From Phytophthora sp. 'mugwort' (Eukaryota; Oomycota; Peronosporomycetes; Peronosporales; Peronosporaceae): a stretch of 64,000 nt of DNA. Where the stretch lies: assembly GCA_033558025.1 (NCBI GenBank), contig JAUCEF010000017.1:930001-994000 (forward strand), written 5' to 3'. A model generated the notes under the pieces. That model did no database searches. It was given only the letters and a program-made list of their open reading frames with translations, and was not told where the DNA came from. Made by a program: the position numbers and the translations under genes. Of the stretch, positions 55,116 through 64,000 are shown piece after piece. Within the stretch, counting starts at the first letter, position 1, and the number at the start of each line of letters is the position of its first letter.

Positions 55116-58100
55116 CTAAGACTCGTCGTCATCGTCATCTTCCTTCTCGCGAGCTTCAATCTCACTCAGCATGAGCTGATACTTGGCCACCACGCGCTGC
55201 AACGCGCGATTCGCCGCGATCGTCGGCAGGATTTGCGACTTCAACACGTCCCGTTTCACGAGGTCCTGTTTACCAATCCAGACGTGTCAGTCGTGTAGAA
55301 GCACAGTGCGAGTTGGTCATTTCTAACAAAATGCAGAGCCACGTACCAGGACCATCGGGTGCCACTCGCGGCCCTTATCCAGATTCAAGTTCTTGTTGTC
55401 CGTTGCAATCGCTGATGACGGCCTGAAAAAAAAAGGGGGAGAAATGGTCACGACGGAGTTCCTTGTATCAACCACTTTAGCTGCAGAGCACAAACTTACG
55501 CGTGGAAGGGGCCCATCATTTCAGCGCACAGGTCGTCCAGACGGGTCACGTCCTCGTCGTGGGTTAGGAACCTCGCATACGCCTGAATCCTATGGTTATT
55601 CAATCATTAGCACTGCGTTCTTGGCCAGTTTGCAAGTGCTCAAACGCACCAATAGCGATACTCGGCGGAACTTTTCAGGACGATGGCAGCGGCGACCTGA
55701 TGTTCCAGATGCGAGCGCGTCACGTTGCGCTGTATGAGCGGGTCCGACATACCCGAAAGCATTGCCGAAGCGATTCCTCTCTGCGTCCGACCATATCCAG
55801 ACGCGTTTTGGAGCCGCCGCAATGGTCCAATCTGTCGTGCAGAACAAAAGTCGTAGTTTCTTTTTAGTTATTATGTTGCTAGCAAAGTCAAATAATCCAA
55901 CGCATACGTACGGGAACATTTTTCACTGTGACAGCATCGGTGGGTAAAGCAGACGCAAAATCCGAAAACACGAAACTATCGTCTGCTACTCGCATCCTAA
56001 ATACAAACGCACAGACCACATGAGACCAGAACATGACGAATCAACTTCGTGTGGATCTCCATCATCTTCCCATACCATGATGCCATCCCAGTGTCATATG
56101 TATATGAGAGCAGGCTGGAGTTGCCTTTCATTTCCGAGTTGGACTCTGCAAACGTGATCAGCGGCATCCCCTTTGTTGTTACCTGGCACCGGAGAAGTGT
56201 CAGCTTCCGATGGTCTTCTGGTGTGATCTACGACAAAATACACGATAGAACCTTAAACAAAGCGCCATCCTCATGAATCTGACGCAGGCGAACTCACGTT
56301 TGTAATCGGCTCGATGGAGCTTGAGAGCACGAGCTTCCGCTCAGCCAGATCCCAAATTTTCAGATCACCTGTCGCCAGGATCGCTAACAAATAGGGAGAC
56401 TCACTCACGCTGCACTCCATTACTGAGATGGCACTGCCCAAAGCTGGCAATGAGCAACATGGCGAACGTCAGTTTGTAAGCAGGCACAAGTAATAGTCGA
56501 CCATACGCACCAATACACGGAAACAGTCGTCGTCCACTGCGGTTAAGAACAAGAAGATCCCCACTGTGTACACCAATTGCACAGTAGCTCGCGTTTCCCA
56601 CTGCGCACACAACTCGTCCAGGAATGCGATCGATCCACTTAACTTCGCTTTCCTCGGCGCATTTGATAGTTGAATAAACAGGACCTAACTCTGTATGCGA
56701 TGATTCAAAGCGTCAGCGAGCGTCATTCATGTACAATAGCAAACTAACACACAGCACTCGCAACTCACCTATGATTTCGTCTGGCTGAGAAGAACTTTTC
56801 AGGTTGTGTACAATCACTTCCACGACCGCTTTAGAAGAAACCAACCCACTTTTCTTCCTGCCATTCAAGCTGGCGTTTGTAGTACTGGATTGTGTACTCG
56901 TGTCGATTTCTACGGAGAACTGCAGCCTAATAGGAAACTCGGGTAGCATTTGACTTCCGTTGACCACGCCAGCACTACTGCAAAACATAATACGCCGCGA
57001 ATGAATTCCTGCACCACTAAAAATGTGTATACCGCATGCAGCAAACCTTTCATTCAGTAGCTTCCGTGGGCGTGTACCAACCTCCCTCGACTTAGCAAGC
57101 ACAGTAGCAGTTTGGATTGGAGCGCGCTCACTTTCTCGTTTTCTCTTCAGAGAAGTGCCATCAACTCCGTGTTTCTTCAGTTCCACCTTCGACAGTTTAG
57201 ACTGCGTATCGTTTGTCTTTGATGTAGCAGGCTTCTCCTTTATGGTCTTCTCACTATGGCTCGTCACAGCTTTCGGCTGGAGCGTTGCAGAATTGTTTTT
57301 GTCCGGGACAACACTAACGTCCGTTCCACTTGTTGACGCCATGCGAGCATTTAAGAGAGTAACGTCATGCGCCGTCGGTGACACGATCGTCGGGCCCAAA
57401 ATATTGCGGATATTGTTCTGTGATGAAGCTGGATTGTTGGTTGAAGACTGCGTGTCACTTTGAAGTAGAACTGGGGCGATCCGCTTTTTGTCGTTTGGGT
57501 TTGCTCCAGTCGGTGGTTTGTTTTGCGTTGTCGTGGATACGTGAGCACCAATTTTTTTCTTCTTCTTTGGAATAAGGGTGTTTGTTGTGTGAGATACAAC
57601 CGGTGCAGCACTTGTAGTCCGACTCACAGCCAACCGTGGCGAAGTCGTCGACTTTTCTTCAAGCTTGACACAGCAAAGCCGTTTTCATTCATTAACTAGT
57701 CACACCAACTGGCAACAAACTTTTAAGCGTACCTGAAGTTGAATGGGGTTCTCCACCAGAGTCGATGCAAGCGTAATACCGGCTCGAGATCCATACTTTA
57801 TGCCAATCAAGTAGTTTAAAAAGAAATGTTAGACTCCATCTGATATAGCCTGCAAATATCCAGGGGAATAGAGTACCATACTTTTGCCTGAAGGAGCTTA
57901 CTCTGCTGAGCATCAGAGATCGGGGTACCAATCTCGTCACCTGCGAACTGAAAGCAGCAGATAGATCCATCGAGCGAGCATGCGAGGAGTAGCGACTGGG
58001 AGCTAGACCAAGTCAAGTCGGTGACTGACGCGTCAAAGCAATCCTTGATGACCGCCAATGGGCGTGCTAAATGTGCCAGCCAGATGCTTACAGTCGCGTC

Positions 58101-59338
58101 TTCACCGCCCACAGCACAACATGCAAACTCCTTATCCGGATCTGCCTTCGTTACTGCAGAACAAACGAAAACACGGATCATTAGCACAATGGAATGAAAT
58201 CTCCGCGCCACTTAATCACCGCAACGCACCAAGCAATTTGGGGTTGAATCGCGCACTGGTCACAACGCCCTGGTGGCCCACAAATTTCAGATCATTTGTC
58301 CAGGATCCGCGGTTTAAAAGAGCGGCGATATTTTTCTTGGAACTGAAAGCGTGCGTGGCACAGAGGACCGATCCGTCAGGAGACCACGAAAGACGACGGA
58401 AATGCGATGTGGAAGCACAACCCTCGAACGGTTCCGTCACAACGTCAGACTCCTGCCAGTCGACTACCTTCCACATCCTCACTGTCTTGTCCTCCCCAGC
58501 ACTCGACAGATACTGCATGCATCATTAATCAGCATACCACTTGCATCCTTAACCACACCTACATATAAACAAACCTTGCCGACAGGATCCCATGCAACGC
58601 CCTTAACCCATCCATTATGTCCTGTAAGCGTCTGCAACGGCTGCGTCATGACCTCGCTCACTGCGCCCACGCCTACATCCCAGATCAGAATAGTGTTGTC
58701 GATGCTGCAGGTCGCCAGCATCCGATCATCCGGCGACCAGGCCACGTCCGCCACATCTACAATACATAGCAGTAGAAACTACCCGCATCAGTAACTCACC
58801 GTCCATTCACACAGGAAAGAGGCCTACAAGAACCTCATCTCACCCATCGTGTGTCTCTCAAGCGTGGAGCAACGCACCCAGTTCTGTTTGTTGGGTCTCG
58901 CATTGGAGCCGAAGGCGACGGGAGCCGGTGCGCCCGCCTGAAGCTCGTACAGCAGAACCAGCTGGTCGTCCGATCCTGAGGCCAAGTAGCGGCCGTGGGC
59001 AGCCCAGCGAACGCAGTTAACGGCCTGCTGATGATTCGCCAACGTGGCCAGAAGCTCGAACGTGGCGATGTTTCCCTCGAGCGGCGTCTGCAGCGACCAG
59101 ATCTTAACCGCATTGTCTCCTCCCGCCGTCGCGAACAACTGCAGCGTCGGATGCGCATCCACGCCATAGATGGCGCACACTGCAAGTCACCAGAGGTCAA
59201 TAGGTCATAGCACGGCAACGAGAGCAGGTGACAACGCCGTAAGTGTGGCACCAGCTAGAGCATTTGTGTATTCAAAGCGCACGCACCAGTGCCCGACGAG
59301 TTCTCGTGCTTGACGTCCTCGGGCTTCTCCAGCAGCAT
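55116..59338 (-). CDS. HIRA: HIRA histone chaperone
   Basis: Fifteen exons, from the right: 59338-59287, 59179-58844, 58756-58575, 58512-58230, 58153-57882, 57795-57733, 57663-56769, 56690-56511, 56443-56298, 56227-56076, 55996-55912, 55831-55650, 55589-55500, 55422-55347, 55265-55116. All introns are GT-AG, 60-107 nt, and phases agree throughout, giving 1047 residues (human HIRA has about 1017). Residues 1-396 hold WD40 repeats ([76 protein letters not shown]). Exon 7 (397-694) is the low-complexity middle with a Lys/Arg patch. The C-terminus is the Hira domain ([59 protein letters not shown]), ending in an acidic tail. HIRA loads histone H3.3 independently of replication. The start is the first Met after a TTACAG acceptor-like site; a short upstream exon is possible. 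Confidence 0.92.
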
Positions 59339-59639
59339 GTTGGCGCGCTTATAACTGCACCTCTGTAATAAGATATATTTTAGTTGGGGGTTGTCACATT
59401 AAGTGCGAGTCTAACTGTCGTATCGAATTACATATTTTGTGAAAACATTTGAAAAATATAAATCCATTGACAGATTAAAGGAACGAGGATACTGTACGGT
59501 CGGATCGCGATCTTCCGGCCGAGCAGCCAAGTGCTTCAAGCCGGCACCTTGCCATAGAATACTCTGGGCTATGATTCGTTACTCGCTTGCATGCATCCAT
59601 CATTTGCTGTGCGCGCGGAGCTTACTGCTCGATATTTAC

Positions 59640-60737
59640 TCAAACAGAACCTTCCACGACGCTCGTCTTCTTCTCCTCGTCCTTGACATTCTCCTTCGCG
59701 AGCGCTGTTACGCCAGCCTCGACGTCATCGTCGTCACTGTCCTCGTCACTGTCCGACTCCGACTCAGCGTCCTCGTCTACCTCGGCCTCAGCCTCGGCAT
59801 CGGCGGCCACGTCCTCTGCCAAGACGGACTTCTCAGACGCGCGCTTGCGGCTCTTGGCAATGGCCACGCCGGCGATACCAACGATGCCCACAGCGGCACC
59901 GATCATGCCGCCCAGGACGGCGGGCTTGCTGCCGTTCTCCTCGATCCAACCCTTGGCCTCCGCGGCGTAGGACACCGTCTCCTCCTTGGTTTCGGTGGCA
60001 GCAGCAGTCTCCTTCTGCGACTCCTCCTTAGGGGCCTCCTCCTGCTTCTTCTGTTCGGGCTGGGTCTCGCTCTTAGCATGCTTCTTGGCACCCTTGATAA
60101 TATCCAGGTCCACATTGCCGTTGTGCACGCGGAGGTGGATGGACTTAGCGCCCTCTGGAACGTCGATGATCTCATCCACGACTTCGGCATCCTCGAACTC
60201 CAGCTCCTGGCTGTATTCCTCGTCGTCGTCCAGCTCCATATCAACGGAGCCGTCTGTGAACACGATATCCGTGTCCATCTGCCCGCTGGCGTCAAGGCTG
60301 GCGTCGGCAGAGAAGTCCAAATCGCCCGAGGATGAAACGTCCATGGTCTGGTCTCCCTCGCCGCTGTAGTCCAAGTCCTCGCCGTCGTCTAGGTCCACGT
60401 CGACATCGGGGGAGCCGTCCAGGTCCATGTCAAGGTCCTGTGAGCTCGAGATGTCCAGCTCCTCCGATCCCTGCAGCTCCACGTCAGCCAAGTCTGAGCC
60501 TTCCAAGTCGTACGAGTCGTACGAGTCGTAGGAGTCGGACGAGCCACTGTCCACATCCTGCTCAGGCGCACCCTTGGGCTGCTTCACCACCTTGGGCGCG
60601 TACTGGGTCGTATGGTGGATACCGGCCAGCCCGCGGCGTGGGTGCGTGCGCAGCGCAGCGCTCTGCGCCACCTCCGATGCGGCGAACGTAGACACGCACA
60701 GTGCCAGCGCCAGCATATTCTTCACAGACAGCACCAT
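59640..60737 (-). CDS. Acidic single-pass membrane protein with signal peptide
   Basis: One uninterrupted frame of 365 codons, no intron. The Met at 60,737 is chosen because it starts a clean signal peptide (MVLSVKNMLALALCVSTFAA), while the upstream in-frame Met adds 24 Arg-rich residues. After cleavage near residue 25 comes a short basic part (RTHPRRGLAG), then about 150 residues dominated by Asp, Glu, Ser and Gly, with repeats such as DSYDSYDSYDLEGSDLADVE. A compact stretch (IDVPEGAKSIHLRVHNGNVD) and a Lys/Glu/Gln-rich stalk follow. A Gly/Ala/Val/Ile membrane helix lies at about 273-294 (VLGGMIGAAVGIVGIAGVAI), then KSRKR as stop-transfer and an acidic cytoplasmic tail (ESESDSDEDSDDDD). The topology is type I. 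Function is unknown. It lies 302 bases upstream of HIRA on the same strand. Confidence 0.8.
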   Translation of the reverse strand: MVLSVKNMLALALCVSTFAASEVAQSAALRTHPRRGLAGIHHTTQYAPKVVKQPKGAPEQDVDSGSSDSYDSYDSYDLEGSDLADVELQGSEELDISSSQDLDMDLDGSPDVDVDLDDGEDLDYSGEGDQTMDVSSSGDLDFSADASLDASGQMDTDIVFTDGSVDMELDDDEEYSQELEFEDAEVVDEIIDVPEGAKSIHLRVHNGNVDLDIIKGAKKHAKSETQPEQKKQEEAPKEESQKETAAATETKEETVSYAAEAKGWIEENGSKPAVLGGMIGAAVGIVGIAGVAIAKSRKRASEKSVLAEDVAADAEAEAEVDEDAESESDSDEDSDDDDVEAGVTALAKENVKDEEKKTSVVEGSV

Positions 60738-62068
60738 GATCTTTAGTAGGCGGTAACCAATACGACGGATAGCACGCAATTCCTGTAGTGGGCGAGGCGC
60801 CGCTTGCAAAAGGTCAGTCCGAAGAAAAATCAGGTCTCAGTGAACCCACGGGTTTCAGGACCAGAAACACTGGCATTTGTATGGATCGGGTTAAAGAGGG
60901 AGCGTAGTAGTACCGTGCTCATGTTTGAAACAAAACGTATATTTTTTATTCAGTACAGTTTTGAATAGATTGTACTAGGTTTGAATGACAATAAAGTGCT
61001 AATAATCGCATTGGAAGTGAGAGGGCTTGCGTTTTTAGGATGTCTATCTCAAGGTACAGTGTGCTGGATCCCGACCACATCCAAATCAGCGAAAGGCTTG
61101 CTCTTTTGGCTTCGAAAGCGAAACGGTACAGCAGTGATGGGCCATAAGTAGCAAGTACACATATAATAGTGTGCGAGATCTGGGATCCATCTCGACTATT
61201 GACTACCAGTGCTACGAAGTATGGTGGGCTTCGCCAGTGCTGACTGTTGTGCATCAAACCACCCAACAGAGCACAACAGAGCGCGGGATAGAGCTACCAC
61301 ACCCGCGCTTCCATTGTAAGAGCTTGCGCTACTTCAGCGTGCTGATGTTTTCGCAACTGACCAAAAAACTTCTTGCGTGCGAAGTTGGCGTCAATGGAAC
61401 TAGGACGGCTCTTTGGCGTCGAATGAATCCGGCTCCACAAAATCCGTGGACACCTCAGCGCTCTTAGCGATCCCTTTTGCGGTCATAACTAAGAAACTTC
61501 GCCGATGTGCACTGTTCCCTTTGTGTACAGTATCAGCCGTTGGTATCGTGAGTTGTCCTACTTAAGTACGATTATTTGTGTTGGTTAACAATCTGTTTTT
61601 ATTATAAAGTAAAAAGTTAAAACAAGGATGCTCAGGTTTTAATATTGACACAAAGAGGCGAATGTCACGTTAACAAGTTAAAACAAGGATTATAGTTTCA
61701 ATTTGACACATTGTCCCCAGGGGGATGCCAGGGCTTCAAGATATTGTTACTGTAGTAATATTTTGCGCGCCTATAAACCCCTTAGCAGCTCGCACGATTC
61801 GTTTGTGACAGAGCCCTATCGCTGCGGCTTGCAGGTCCGCCTTGCTTACCAGAAGGGCAATTCTCAGGCCCGGGTTTACCACAGGCATTGGCTTGGGCCT
61901 TCCGAACGAGTGTACACTGTCCGCCGAATGTTTACGCATACCGAAGTTTGCCGGTGTATCCCGACCAATATAGAATAGTATTTTATGAAAAATTGTTTTT
62001 TATAACCAACTAGTTAGTTATTTGGTCTTTTTGGTGGTGAATGATTTTTTACCAGATGTCACCTTTGG
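60738..62068. other. Intergenic, no gene supported
   Basis: Contains the promoter side of the acidic membrane protein gene. An open minus-strand stretch at 60,946-61,266 has no recognisable motif. A short direct repeat (AAGTTAAAACAAGGAT at about 61,613 and 61,675) is visible. Confidence 0.4.
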
Positions 62069-62437
62069 TGTGAGGGGAAACACAACACCTTGCGCACAGG
62101 AAGTGTGACTTCCGGAGAGTATACTAACTCTCAGTGAACGGCAGTCTACCAGTCCTTGGTCTGCGGGATTGTTACCAAAATTAGGTAGATTTAAGACTGA
62201 ATATATTTATAGGTGACCCCTTTTAATGCGTCTACATACTAACTATTAGTCACTTATAAAGTACCCTAGATGTTATCCTATTGGGTGGCTCTGAGGTCTT
62301 GGTGCCATATGTGTCGTACCTATCGGTGACGTCATTAACGTCATCGTCATAGCGATGTTTGGCCACATCACTTAGTGTACTTTGATACACCTGCTCTGAA
62401 GATAGTGACTTGGCACTCTCCATATAACCCCGTTACA
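62069..62437 (-). repeat. Gypsy-A 3' LTR, 369 bp
   Basis: On the minus strand it starts TGTAACGG and ends CCTCACA. It is nearly identical to the LTR at 53.4 kb. The purine tract directly before its start shows that it is a 3' LTR of an element that extends to the right, beyond the window. Confidence 0.88.
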
Positions 62438-62450
62438 TCCTCCCCCACTT
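62438..62450 (-). other. Gypsy-A polypurine tract
   Basis: AAGTGGGGGAGGA on the minus strand abuts the LTR start, the normal site for priming plus-strand DNA synthesis. Confidence 0.75.
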
Positions 62451-62533
62451 AGATTCGGTTTACCGACCACCCAGGGCGAGTGAAAGGAAATCGCCGCCTT
62501 TTACTCTCCAAGTCAAATTACATCGACTTCGCT

Positions 62534-64000
62534 GCGGTTGGGTTCCGCAATCCGAGCACTTCATGTGCTCTTTTCTTCTTCGGCTTCCACATCAGCCTCA
62601 AGCATGACCAAGCCTCGGTCTGGCAGCGGTGCGAAAACGCCTACCAAGCCTGTTGCTTCCAAGCAGCCGGCTAAGACCTTTAATCCGTCCGGCAAAGGCT
62701 ATGCCGCTAAGGGATCCACCAAGGTGGCATCCAAGGTGACCCCCAATTCACCTGAACCGCCTGAGGAGGGCCCTGATCTCCTCGTGGACTATGAGGAGGA
62801 CTCGGACAAGTCTCCCATGTCCTGGGGTGATAACGAGATCCCGCTCGCCAAGTGGTCTGACGGTAACCCGGAGTCAGTCAGATTCGCTTGTGTCCCGTAC
62901 CCCGCTGTCTAGCCATCACGGCGACGATGGCACGAGCCGAAGACGCCTCCCAAACACCATGGGATCCAAGTTCCCCCAAGGAGGACGAAGAGAAATCTCG
63001 TTCTCGGTCAAGAACTTGAAGCTCGCTGAGGCCATTGCCCGCGTCAGGGCTGCGAAGACTTCAGCAGCCTCGGAAGTCAGCCGTAAGCGGCGAGCTGCTC
63101 CCAGTTCTCCGATCCGTGAAGGGTACGGAACCCTCACGCTCACGAACAAGGGCCTCTTCAGGTTTTCTTCCGACGAGGAGGAAGAGGGCCAAATAAGCCG
63201 AGAGATCTCAAACGATCTCGACGGACAGCAGTCGGAGTATCAGGCTGCTCGTCATAAGGGAGCGCGGTCCCCGGCGACCCGGTCGCCTGTGAAGTACTCT
63301 TCACCTGTTCGTGGGGGACCGCCTTACGCTCCAGGGTACTTCCCTCCTGAGAAGTCCCACGTAGCAGACGCTTACATGGGTCAGCTCCAGCCGCCTCACG
63401 TGCTTCTTGGCGGGCGCTCTTCTCGGGGCCCTTATGAGCGCCACCTGGTGGCCAAGCAGCCCCTGTTCCAAAACGTGAGCATCGCTCGGTACGTGCTCCT
63501 GGCACCGCATAACATCCCGCTCAAGGAGTTCACGAGCCGGCGAAAGAAGCAGAGCTCCGGTCAGGACTGCGACCTGTGTGGGGCTATCCAGTCGTGATGC
63601 CCCCACACTGTGACTCTTCCCAAGCGGCCGAGGCCGTCTTTTCGAAGTGGCAGCTACGCGCTGCTACAAGGACAACTCGAGGTTCTCCGGCAGGATCTCA
63701 CCCTGGATGCCATCCTTCACCTCCGGGATCTGCGCATTGAGTTTGCCCATGTGGTAGGCAAACGGCAGCTCTCTCGAGAACTGCAGAATCATTCCGCTTC
63801 TAGTGCTCATGATGAGCGCGGGTATGGTCTTGGCTCTACGACCACACCCCGTTCGGGCAAGAAAGCCCGAACTATTTACGAAGCCGCCGCCAATTCCATT
63901 CCCAAATCGCGACAGCCTTCGGCAGTCAGCTTGGAGCCGTTCGTACGGCTCCCAGGAGCACTCAGCCTCCGAGTACCCCTCTACCTCACGCGGCGCTGGC
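62534..64000 (+). pseudogene. Extra ORF of Gypsy-A, antisense to the element, partial
   Basis: The likely start is MTKPRSGSGAKTPTKPVASK at 62,605, though the frame is open from 62,538. The head is Lys/Pro/Ser-rich, then acidic (LLVDYEEDSDKSPMSWGDNE). After frame changes near 62,905 and 63,005 it continues to 63,597 (KNLKLAEAIARVRAAKTSAA; GLFRFSSDEEEEGQ; PLFQNVSIARYVLLAPHNIP; QDCDLCGA). Another shift leads to CDSSQAAEAVFSKWQLR and DLRIEFAHVVGKRQLSRELQ up to the window end. The CDLCGA and CDSS spacing hints at a Cys pair. It points away from the 3' LTR, so it is antisense to the element. No known domain was recognised. Confidence 0.55.

Noticed and set aside
59640..60737. RxLR-type effector
   Set aside because: There is a signal peptide followed by a basic RTHPRRGLAG stretch, but no RxLR motif with a downstream EER, and the protein has a membrane helix.
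1..64000. tRNA, rRNA or CRISPR arrays
   Set aside because: No T-arm/B-box pattern with a matching cloverleaf was noticed, and no evenly spaced repeats with unique spacers. A covariance-model search could still find a tRNA.

Overview
The window looks like a gene-poor, transposon-dense stretch of an oomycete nuclear genome, most likely Phytophthora or a close relative. The evidence is eukaryotic genes with short GT-AG introns (57-107 nt), an SF-assemblin gene typical of flagellated protists, and a Ty3/Gypsy element that combines a chromodomain with a second, archaeal-type RNase H. The species is inferred from content, not proven.

Layout. 1-2.6 kb: reversed 3' end of a GATC-rich chromodomain Gypsy family (Gypsy-B). 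5.5-15.2 kb: two Copia elements (Copia-1 and Copia-2) whose halves face the wrong way; one 4.56 kb inversion with breakpoints near 6.98 and 11.54 kb would put both back in order. A dead hAT transposase lies inside the inverted segment. 15.8-16.45 kb: a 648 bp TA-flanked MITE. 16.97-18.06 kb: an intact four-exon SF-assemblin gene, followed by a decayed MATE transporter gene. 20.1-24.0 kb: Gypsy-A (5' LTR to RNase H). 24.05-34.8 kb: Gypsy-B (gag, protease, RT, two RNase H domains, integrase, chromodomain, then an ORF on the opposite strand). 34.9-38.8 kb: the 5' halves of two further Gypsy families (D and E) joined tail to tail. 38.8-39.2 kb: a second MATE fragment. 40.6-42.4 kb: Gypsy-F pol remnant. 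42.5-53 kb: Gypsy-C on the minus strand with two extra ORFs. 53.4 kb: a lone Gypsy-A LTR. 53.8-60.7 kb: the genic island, with two doubtful gene remnants, an intact 15-exon HIRA histone chaperone gene and an intact gene for an acidic single-pass membrane protein. 62.07 kb to the end: the 3' end of another Gypsy-A copy in reverse, again with an ORF antisense to the element.

Only three genes look intact and cellular: SF-assemblin, HIRA and the acidic membrane protein. Every retroelement is broken by frameshifts, stops or rearrangement.

The main discovery-type signals are: (1) an ORF antisense to the element, next to the 3' LTR or after pol, in three separate Gypsy families; (2) family-specific short words (GATC in B, ACCGTT in C) enriched across coding and non-coding parts alike; (3) the Copia inversion that repairs two elements at once; (4) paired, tail-to-tail 5' halves of Gypsy D and E. 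All counts and alignments were done by eye.
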